DNA from: Pseudoalteromonas aliena SW19
Lineage (GTDB): Bacteria; Pseudomonadota; Gammaproteobacteria; Enterobacterales; Alteromonadaceae
Assembly: GCF_014905615.1 (NCBI RefSeq)
Contig: NZ_AQGU01000022.1
Coordinates: forward strand, 434,001-498,000
DNA length: 64,000 nt
Direction of reading: 5' to 3'
Shown: positions 57,646-64,000 of the stretch, piece by piece
Numbering within the stretch: the stretch's first letter is position 1
Layout: every line of letters starts with the position of its first letter
Made by a program: the position numbers and the translations under genes
The notes under the pieces: generated by a model
Told to the model about the DNA's origin: nothing
What the model saw: the letters and a program-made list of their open reading frames with translations, nothing else
Database searches by the model: none

Positions 57646-57667
57646 AGCCTCAGCATTTGCTGAGGCT
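57646..57667. terminator. Shared hairpin between two convergent genes
   Basis: A 9-bp stem (AGCCTCAGC with GCTGAGGCT, loop ATTT) between the nuclease stop and the converging small gene, overlapping the latter's stop codon. T-rich sequence follows on the minus side. Confidence 0.65.
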
Positions 57668-58130
57668 ACTCAAAACTCTCCTGACCCAATACGATAGACT
57701 CATAGCGCTTCCCTGTTAATTTTATCAACCAAACACTGTCTTTAAATGTACGGCTAAAATACACCGTTTGCCCGTCAGGAATATGAGGCATAAACGAGGT
57801 AATTGACTCCCACTGCCCATCTACTTTTTCTTTTAACTTCATCGTTGCATTAAAGTAGCTGCCGTCTTCATTGGTTTTGACCTCAAGGGCGGTTAACTGC
57901 GCTTCATCGCCTATTTCCATTAATGCACTTTCATTTAAACTGGCCAATAGCTGAGGTTGATGGCTCGGTTTTAGCTGCTTCAAGGTTTCATCTATTTTAC
58001 TATCTATAGTGATGTTATTTTGTAATTTATAAATAGTTGCTTTAATTGCAAACACGGGCTCAGCTAAACTCGTGTGTGATAAAAACAACAAGCTTATAAA
58101 CATGGCAGTTTGGTAAAAATATATTTTCAT
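57666..58130 (-). CDS. Small exported protein of unknown function
   Basis: A 154-residue protein with a signal peptide (FYQTAMFISLLFLSHTSLA) and a beta-rich mature part (EPVFAIKATIYKLQNN, SYFNATMKLKEKVDGQWESIT, VYFSRTFKDSVWLIKLTGKRYE). No Cys, no lipobox; presumably periplasmic. Not recognised. It ends against the endonuclease gene. Confidence 0.65.
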   Translation of the reverse strand: MKIYFYQTAMFISLLFLSHTSLAEPVFAIKATIYKLQNNITIDSKIDETLKQLKPSHQPQLLASLNESALMEIGDEAQLTALEVKTNEDGSYFNATMKLKEKVDGQWESITSFMPHIPDGQTVYFSRTFKDSVWLIKLTGKRYESIVLGQESFE

Positions 58131-58314
58131 TTTGTAATACTCCTCTATTAATTAGTCCACTTAGCATAACTAAAAAAACCTCGAATAACATATAACTTAC
58201 TAATATTCATAACATTATTTTTATTCATAGCCATGAATATAACACTATAGGCTATTTAAATAGGCCATTTTTAGCGATAATAAACGGGTCAGTAAATTAT
58301 TTAGGTATGGAAAC

Positions 58315-58851
58315 ATGTCATCGTTAGGAATGGAATTAAAACGCCTTAGAGCGAACAAAAAATGGACGCAAGCTTTTGCGGCTAAGGAAATTGGCATTCA
58401 GCAATCTTACTTGTCTAAACTCGAAAACGGACAATCCATTCCTTCACCCGATGTTATTGAAAAATTAAATGTCTGCTATCATGTTTCGATTGAACACTTC
58501 GTTCCTAATCAAGAAAAAACAGCAAACCTTACTAAAAAATTAAAATGGGGCGGCATTCTTTTTATTATTATCGGCATACTAATCTACCTTTGCGCGATGC
58601 TTAATATCTTTTTCCCTGAAACCTTCTTCACTTACCAGGCTAAAAACCAAGGTTTTTGGGCAATCAATATTACTGAAATTTATAAAGGTGAAAAATATAT
58701 TGAAGGTGATGTCATTTACGAAATTATAGGGCAGCGTGATGTTAGTCGAATAGAAAATCGTATTTTATGTGTGTCTTCAGCCGTCTTTATATTTATTGGA
58801 ATATTAATGAGTGTACGACGAGTTAAGCCATTACATCAAAAAGAAAAGTAA
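58315..58851 (+). CDS. XRE-family HTH regulator with two membrane segments
   Basis: A 178-residue protein. Residues 5-62 form a Cro/CI-type helix-turn-helix (LGMELKRLRANKKWTQAFAA, then IGIQQSYLSKLENGQSIPSPD). Two hydrophobic segments follow (WGGILFIIIGILIYLCAMLNIFF at about 78-100 and VSSAVFIFIGILMSV at about 155-170), enclosing a short loop with FTYQAKNQGFWAINITEIYKGEKY. This suggests a membrane-tethered transcription regulator. The target is unknown. Its stop lies three bases before a family B repeat. Confidence 0.8.
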   Translation: MSSLGMELKRLRANKKWTQAFAAKEIGIQQSYLSKLENGQSIPSPDVIEKLNVCYHVSIEHFVPNQEKTANLTKKLKWGGILFIIIGILIYLCAMLNIFFPETFFTYQAKNQGFWAINITEIYKGEKYIEGDVIYEIIGQRDVSRIENRILCVSSAVFIFIGILMSVRRVKPLHQKEK

Positions 58852-58853
58852 AT

Positions 58854-59050
58854 AACCTGAACCCTGGATAATAAATCTATCTCAAGCAGCTATTTTCAGC
58901 GCTAACTAACGTTGCACTTACTTACAATAGGCCCGCTATTGATACGTAAATTAGCCTTGTTTTCACTAAAGGTCTCTGGCTAGAGAAAAATAAATTAAAA
59001 TATCATTATGACTCAATATATTAGTAAATATCTTAACTAGAGTTCAGGTT
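58854..59050 (-). repeat. Repeat family B, complete copy in inverse orientation
   Basis: A 197-bp element with ends AACCTGAACCCTGG and CTAGAGTTCAGGTT, matching the reverse complement of 12873-13067 over its length (for example ATCAATAGCGGG and TTTTCAGCG-type blocks). It lies between the HTH gene and the S10 operon terminator. No reading frame. Confidence 0.85.
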
Positions 59051-59084
59051 AAGTATTAATTTATTGAACTCAACTTTCTAATAC

Positions 59085-59116
59085 AAAAAAGCCCCAGCTA
59101 ATGCTGAGGCTTTTTT
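59085..59116 (-). terminator. Rho-independent terminator of the S10 operon
   Basis: Stem AAAAAAGCCCCAGC with GCTGAGGCTTTTTT (one mismatch), loop TAAT, 24 bases past the rpsQ stop. It shows that the operon ends at rpsQ, with the spc operon expected as a separate unit elsewhere. Confidence 0.88.
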
Positions 59117-59139
59117 ACAAAACTAACTTAATTAAAAAA

Positions 59140-59397
59140 TTAAGCTTGTTTTGGACTAGAAATAACGTCTACTAAAGTCCAAGATTTATTCTTAGAAATT
59201 GGTGCGCATTCACGGATAGTAACTACGTCACCCGCTTTTGCTGTGTTATTTTCGTCATGTACGTGTAACTTAGTCGTACGTTTAATGAATTTCCCATAAA
59301 TTGGGTGCTTCACATAACGTGCGATAGCGATAGTGAAAGATTTTTCCATCTTGTCGCTGATTACACGGCCTTGAAGAGTACGAATTTTATCGCTCAT
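59140..59397 (-). CDS. rpsQ: 30S ribosomal protein S17
   Basis: An 85-residue primary 16S rRNA-binding protein. [44 protein letters not shown] and [21 protein letters not shown] are the standard S17 sequence. Its ATG overlaps the rpmC stop (TAATG), so translation is coupled. Last gene of the S10 operon. Confidence 0.97.
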   Translation of the reverse strand: MSDKIRTLQGRVISDKMEKSFTIAIARYVKHPIYGKFIKRTTKLHVHDENNTAKAGDVVTIRECAPISKNKSWTLVDVISSPKQA

Positions 59398-59588
59398 TAT
59401 TGACCTGCCTTCTGGTTAATAACTGTTTTTACACGCGCGATATCGCGGCGTACTGTTCTTAGCGTGTGTGTCTGAGCTAACTGACCAGTGCTAGCTTGCA
59501 TGCGCATATTAAATTGCTCACGAAGTAGTCCTAGAAGTTCAGCATTAAGCTCTTCTACGCTTTTGTCTTTTAGTTCGCTAGCTTTCAT
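59397..59588 (-). CDS. rpmC: 50S ribosomal protein L29
   Basis: A 63-residue helical hairpin protein near the polypeptide exit tunnel. [30 protein letters not shown] and [17 protein letters not shown] are typical. The start ATG at 59588 overlaps the rplP stop codon (TGATG) and gives the E. coli length; the in-frame GTG one codon upstream is not needed. Confidence 0.96.
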   Translation of the reverse strand: MKASELKDKSVEELNAELLGLLREQFNMRMQASTGQLAQTHTLRTVRRDIARVKTVINQKAGQ

Positions 59589-60001
59589 CACATTACCGTC
59601 CGAGTTACGAAAGTTGTTTTGAATGGCAGTTTACGAGCAGCAAGGTCGAATGCTTCACGAGCAAGCTCTTCTGAAACACCTTCCATTTCGTAAAGTACTT
59701 TACCAGGCTGAATTTCAGCAACCCAATATTCAACAGAACCTTTACCTTTACCCATACGAACTTCAAGAGGTTTTTCTGTAATCGGTTTGTCAGGGAAGAC
59801 ACGAATCCAGATTTTACCTTGACGTTTCACGTGACGCGTCATAGCACGACGAGCTGCTTCGATTTGACGAGCAGTCATGCGGCCACGGCCAGTAGCTTTC
59901 AATCCGAAAGTACCGAAGCTTACTTTGTTACCGTTTTGCGCTAAACCGCGGTTGCGGCCTTTGTGCATTTTACGGAATTTTGTACGTTTTGGCTGTAACA
60001 T
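59588..60001 (-). CDS. rplP: 50S ribosomal protein L16
   Basis: A 137-residue protein that helps organise the A-site region of 23S r[24 protein letters not shown] and the [36 protein letters not shown] core are conserved. The arginine that is hydroxylated by YcfD in E. coli (about R81) lies in the conserved [12 protein letters not shown] region. Confidence 0.97.
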   Translation of the reverse strand: MLQPKRTKFRKMHKGRNRGLAQNGNKVSFGTFGLKATGRGRMTARQIEAARRAMTRHVKRQGKIWIRVFPDKPITEKPLEVRMGKGKGSVEYWVAEIQPGKVLYEMEGVSEELAREAFDLAARKLPFKTTFVTRTVM

Positions 60002-60013
60002 TACTCGCTACCT

Positions 60014-60715
60014 CTACTTAGCACTTTTCTTGGCTTTCTTTGGTGCGCGTTTAGCTGGTTTTTCTTGCTCTTGTACTAGTGGTAAACCACCAATAACTTC
60101 GCCTTTGAAAATCCAAACTTTAACACCAATGATACCATAAGTGGTTAAGGCTTCAGAAGTTGCGTAATCGATATCAGCACGAAGAGTATGTAGAGGTACA
60201 CGACCTTCACGATACCATTCTGAACGTGCGATTTCAGCGCCGCCAAGACGACCGCTAACTTCAACTTTAATCCCTTTAGAACCGATGCGCATTGCATTTT
60301 GTACCGAACGCTTCATAGCGCGACGGAACATAACACGACGTTCTAGTTGAGAGGCAATGCCGTCTGCTACTAGTTGTGCATCTAGTTCTGGTTTACGTAC
60401 TTCAGAGATATTAATCTGAGCAGGTACACCAGCGATTTTAGTTACCGCTTGACGTAATTTTTCTACGTCTTCGCCTTTTTTACCGATAACAACACCCGGA
60501 CGAGCCGTGTGAATTGTTACGCGGATTGATTTTGCTGGACGCTCAATAACGATTTTAGACACAGAAGCCGTTTTTAATTCCTTAGTAAGGAATGCACGAA
60601 CTTTGTGATCGCCAAAAAGCTGATCAGAGAAATCTTTAGAACTCGCGTACCAGGTAGAAACCCAAGGTTTAGATATACCTAGGCGAATACCAGTAGGATG
60701 AACTTTTTGTCCCAT
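60014..60715 (-). CDS. rpsC: 30S ribosomal protein S3
   Basis: A 233-residue protein of the mRNA entry site with a KH domain ([21 protein letters not shown]). [24 protein letters not shown] and the C-terminal domain ([16 protein letters not shown], basic tail [11 protein letters not shown]) match the family. Confidence 0.97.
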   Translation of the reverse strand: MGQKVHPTGIRLGISKPWVSTWYASSKDFSDQLFGDHKVRAFLTKELKTASVSKIVIERPAKSIRVTIHTARPGVVIGKKGEDVEKLRQAVTKIAGVPAQINISEVRKPELDAQLVADGIASQLERRVMFRRAMKRSVQNAMRIGSKGIKVEVSGRLGGAEIARSEWYREGRVPLHTLRADIDYATSEALTTYGIIGVKVWIFKGEVIGGLPLVQEQEKPAKRAPKKAKKSAK

Positions 60716-60726
60716 TACTTATACTC

Positions 60727-61059
60727 CTAGCTATCTGAAACCATAACAGTGATATGGCTTGTACGCTTAAGGATGCGGTCTGCGCGTCCTTTAGCACGAG
60801 GCATAATACGTTTCATTGTAGGACCATCGTCCACAAAGATCGTAGTTATACGAAGCTCATCAATGTCAGCACCTTCGTTATGCTCTGCGTTAGCAATAGC
60901 AGACTCAAGTACTTTCTTAACTAATACAGCCGCTTTTTTAGGGCTGTACGCCAGGATTTCTAGTGCGCGATCGACAGGTAATCCGCGGATCTGATCTGCA
61001 ACTAGACGTGCTTTTTGCGCCGAACCAGAGGCGAATTTATGTTTAGCTAATGCTTGCAT
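60727..61059 (-). CDS. rplV: 50S ribosomal protein L22
   Basis: A 110-residue protein lining the nascent-peptide exit tunnel. [47 protein letters not shown] and the loop [17 protein letters not shown] are characteristic. No macrolide-resistance-type deletion is seen in the loop. Confidence 0.97.
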
Positions 61060-61072
61060 TTATCTTCCCCTC

Positions 61073-61360
<288 letters not shown>

Positions 61361-61366
61361 TCAATA

Positions 61367-62191
61367 TTACTTAGTACGACGACGTACTATAAATTTATCC
61401 GTACGCTTATTCTTACGCGTCTTCGCACCCTTAGTCGGTTTACCCCATGGAGACACAGGATGACGACCACCAGATGTACGACCTTCACCACCACCGTGTG
61501 GGTGATCTACCGGGTTCATGGCAACACCACGAACTGTCGGACGAATACCACGCCAGCGATTTGCACCTGCTTTACCAAGTGAACGAAGCATATGCTCAGC
61601 ATTGCCTACTTCACCTAGAGTCGCACGACAATCAGATTCAACTTTACGAACTTCGCCTGAACGAAGACGTAATGTTACATACTGACCATCACGAGCAAGG
61701 ATTTGAACGTATGCACCAGCAGAACGTGCGATTTGAGCACCTTTACCTGGTTTTAATTCTACGTTGTGAACAGTCGAACCTACAGGCATATTACGCATTG
61801 GTAATGCATTACCAGGTTTGATTGGTGCATCAACACCAGACTGGATTGCATCGCCAGCTTTTAAGCCTTTAGGTGCGATAATGTAACGACGCTCACCGTC
61901 TGCATATAATACAAGAGCGATGTTTGCGCTACGATTTGGATCATATTCTAAACGCTCAACAGTGGCTGGAATGCCATCTTTAGTACGTTTAAAATCGATT
62001 AAACGGTAATGTTGCTTATGACCACCACCGATATGACGAACCGTAATACGACCATTGTTATTACGACCACCTGATTTAGAGTTTTTCTCTAAAAGTGGTG
62101 CGTATGGCTTACCCTTATGTAGATCTGGGTTAACCACTTTAACTAGGTGACGACGGCCCGCAGAAGTAGGCTTACACTTTTGAAGTGCCAT
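61367..62191 (-). CDS. rplB: 50S ribosomal protein L2
   Basis: A 274-residue core 23S rRNA-binding protein needed for subunit joining. [35 protein letters not shown], and the C-terminal [26 protein letters not shown] with the conserved His are intact. Confidence 0.98.
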   Translation of the reverse strand: MALQKCKPTSAGRRHLVKVVNPDLHKGKPYAPLLEKNSKSGGRNNNGRITVRHIGGGHKQHYRLIDFKRTKDGIPATVERLEYDPNRSANIALVLYADGERRYIIAPKGLKAGDAIQSGVDAPIKPGNALPMRNMPVGSTVHNVELKPGKGAQIARSAGAYVQILARDGQYVTLRLRSGEVRKVESDCRATLGEVGNAEHMLRSLGKAGANRWRGIRPTVRGVAMNPVDHPHGGGEGRTSGGRHPVSPWGKPTKGAKTRKNKRTDKFIVRRRTK

Positions 62192-62206
62192 AATTCTATC
62201 CCCTTA

Positions 62207-62509
62207 TTACTCGGCGCCGCCGACAAAGTCTAGTTCACTACCTTCTTTAAGAGTAACGTAAGCTTTTTTCCAGTCGTTACGACGACCGAAACGTGCGCCA
62301 GTACGTTTTGTTTTACCCTTAACATTAAGTGTGCGAACACCCGTTACTTCTACTTCAAAAAGCTTCTCAACTGCTACTTTAATTTCAGCTTTAGTTGCGT
62401 CATTTGATACTTTAAAAACAATAGTATTGTTTTCTTCAGCAGCAATAGTGCTTTTTTCAGAGATATGTGGAGCAACGATCACTTTTAAAAGACGTTCTTC
62501 GCGGATCAT
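62207..62509 (-). CDS. rplW: 50S ribosomal protein L23
   Basis: A 100-residue protein at the exit tunnel, docking site for trigger factor and [28 protein letters not shown], the [15 protein letters not shown] loop and [10 protein letters not shown] are typical. The start overlaps the rplD stop by four bases (ATGA). Confidence 0.97.
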   Translation of the reverse strand: MIREERLLKVIVAPHISEKSTIAAEENNTIVFKVSNDATKAEIKVAVEKLFEVEVTGVRTLNVKGKTKRTGARFGRRNDWKKAYVTLKEGSELDFVGGAE

Positions 62510-63111
62510 GCTAGCGCCTCCTCAAGTTGCTTAACAGCAGCGGCTGTAATAAGTACCTTGTCGAAAGCAATTAAGCTTACAGGATCGATACCAGCTACAT
62601 CACGCGTGTCAACCTTATAAAGGTTACGTGCCGATAAGAAAAGATTTTCATCTACTTCTTCAGTCACGATAAGAACATCTTTAAGCTCAAGTTCTTTAAG
62701 CTTAGCAACTAGTTCTTTAGTTTTTGGTGCTGCTAGAGCAAAACTTTCAACAACGATTAAACGCTCTTGACGAACTAATTCAGATAAGATGCTTTTAATC
62801 GCACCACGGTACATTTTACGGTTTACTTTTTGGCTGTGGTCTTGTGGTTTAGCTGCAAAGCTAACGCCACCTGAACGCCAAATTGGGCTACGGATTGTAC
62901 CGGCACGTGCACGGCCAGTACCTTTTTGAGCCCATGGTTTTTTACCACCACCGCTTACTTCAGAACGTGTCTTCTGAGCACGAGTACCTTGACGAGCACC
63001 TGCTGCGTATGCAACAACTACTTGGTGTACTAATGCTTCGTTAAACTCACGTCCAAAAGTAGCTTCAGAAACTTCAAGAGCGCCAGAAGCGTCTTTAATT
63101 GCTAATTCCAT
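62506..63111 (-). CDS. rplD: 50S ribosomal protein L4
   Basis: A 201-residue protein, the E. coli length. Besides its ribosomal role, L4 is the autogenous repressor of the S10 operon in E. coli. [32 protein letters not shown], the extended loop [24 protein letters not shown] and the C-terminal domain are conserved. The ATG at 63111 has TGGAGA upstream at eight bases; a GTG one codon earlier is not needed. Confidence 0.97.
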   Translation of the reverse strand: MELAIKDASGALEVSEATFGREFNEALVHQVVVAYAAGARQGTRAQKTRSEVSGGGKKPWAQKGTGRARAGTIRSPIWRSGGVSFAAKPQDHSQKVNRKMYRGAIKSILSELVRQERLIVVESFALAAPKTKELVAKLKELELKDVLIVTEEVDENLFLSARNLYKVDTRDVAGIDPVSLIAFDKVLITAAAVKQLEEALA

Positions 63112-63128
63112 CACTAAATCTCCAGGAC

Positions 63129-63764
63129 TTATGCTTTAACAGCTGGTTTAACGATAACGTCACCGCCAATAGCTCCAGGTACTGCACCCTTAACTAAAAG
63201 CAAATTACGCTCAGCGTCAACGCGAACTAGTTCTAAGTTTTGAGTCGTTACACGCTCAGCACCCATATGACCGGCCATTTTCTTACCTTTAAACACCTTA
63301 CCAGGTGATTGGTTTTGACCGATTGAACCAGGAGCACGGTGAGATAGAGAGTTACCATGTGTAGCGTCTTGCATGCTGAAATTCCAGCGCTTAACACCAC
63401 CTTGGAAACCTTTACCTTTAGAAGTACCGGTTACGTCAACCTTGTTGATTTCGTTGAATAATTCAACAGTAAGCTCTGCGCCTACTTCAAAATCGCCTTC
63501 ACCACCGTTAAGGCGGAATTCCCACAGACCGCGACCCGCTTCAACACCAGCTTTAGCGAAATGACCCGCTTTAGCTTTGTTTACACGACTTGCTTTTTTA
63601 GTGCCTGCGGTTACTTGAAGCGCGTTATAACCGTCTGTTGCGTCAGATTTGATCTGAGCAATGCGGTTAGGTGTCGCTTCAATAACTGTCACAGGGATAG
63701 ATACACCATCTTCAGTGAAGATTCGTGTCATACCCACTTTACGACCGACTAGACCTAATGCCAT
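63129..63764 (-). CDS. rplC: 50S ribosomal protein L3
   Basis: A 211-residue 23S rRNA-binding assembly initiator. [20 protein letters not shown], the loop near the peptidyl transferase centre ([46 protein letters not shown]) is intact; it includes the Gln usually methylated by PrmB. Confidence 0.97.
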   Translation of the reverse strand: MALGLVGRKVGMTRIFTEDGVSIPVTVIEATPNRIAQIKSDATDGYNALQVTAGTKKASRVNKAKAGHFAKAGVEAGRGLWEFRLNGGEGDFEVGAELTVELFNEINKVDVTGTSKGKGFQGGVKRWNFSMQDATHGNSLSHRAPGSIGQNQSPGKVFKGKKMAGHMGAERVTTQNLELVRVDAERNLLLVKGAVPGAIGGDVIVKPAVKA

Positions 63765-63791
63765 TTTCCTAAAACCTCTCTAATCTTTCGA

Positions 63792-64000
<209 letters not shown>

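Noticed and set aside
61447..61821. 124-codon His/Tyr/Leu-rich frame opposite rplB
   Set aside because: Its odd composition is the antisense of the basic L2 gene; no ribosome binding site and no homology recognised.

Overview
The window looks like a chromosomal segment of a marine gammaproteobacterium of the order Alteromonadales, most likely Pseudoalteromonas. The evidence is protein-level resemblance (AcnB, TypA, GlnA, CysJIH and the S10 ribosomal operon all read as gammaproteobacterial), a low GC content with very AT-rich spacers, an lysine (L-box) riboswitch, secreted hydrolases, and short intergenic repeat elements. I saw no tRNA, rRNA, CRISPR array, transposase, prophage or plasmid gene. 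The genus is inference; no database search was run.

Layout. 1-16 start of astA, then argD, an HDOD gene and pabA (all minus). 3.7-6.8 kb glycerol kinase and glycerol-3-phosphate dehydrogenase. 6.8-9.9 kb a thioesterase, two different 2-oxoglutarate/Fe(II) oxygenases and a cysteine-desulfurase-like PLP enzyme. 10-16.7 kb acnB, an OmpA-like porin, selO and a Tag-type DNA glycosylase (all minus). 16.8-21.4 kb a lysine riboswitch and the operon it should control (dapA-dapD-lysA-like plus an M14 desuccinylase). 21.5-30.4 kb pldA, an unusual 748-residue FtsZ/tubulin-like protein, yiiD, a spermidine-synthase-like gene, dtd, yihY, and two lipoproteins. 30.5-30.9 kb a broken ogt gene. 31.3-36.3 kb a secreted metzincin protease and a CadC-like membrane regulator. 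36.7-44.1 kb typA, then glnA with a sigma-54/NtrC promoter, glnL and glnG, and a cyclic-nucleotide-domain protein. 44.3-47.3 kb small unknown or membrane genes. 47.5-50.3 kb acnA. 50.4-55.7 kb small genes and the cysJIH sulfate reduction operon. 56.0-58.9 kb a secreted endonuclease I, a small exported protein and a membrane-anchored HTH regulator. 59.1-64.0 kb the S10 ribosomal protein operon from rpsQ back to the 3' part of rpsJ.

How genes work together. The lysine operon contains the THDP succinylase DapD and, in the place where DapE would be needed, an AstE/AspA-type metallopeptidase; ArgD at the left end could supply the aminotransferase step. GlnA-GlnL-GlnG form the classical nitrogen control unit, with NtrC boxes and a GG-N10-GC promoter visible in front of glnA. 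CysJIH reduce PAPS to sulfide. AcnA and AcnB are the two aconitases.

Most noteworthy: (i) the tubulin/FtsZ superfamily protein at 22864-25110, in which T1, T3, T4 and T7-like motifs can be read in order; (ii) the riboswitch-led lysine operon with a candidate non-orthologous DapE; (iii) two families of about 160-200 bp MITE-like repeats with terminal inverted repeats, one copy of which supplies the C-terminal codons of a gene; (iv) a frameshifted ogt whose active-site motif is also altered; (v) an amino-acid-hydroxylase-like dioxygenase paired with a PLP enzyme.
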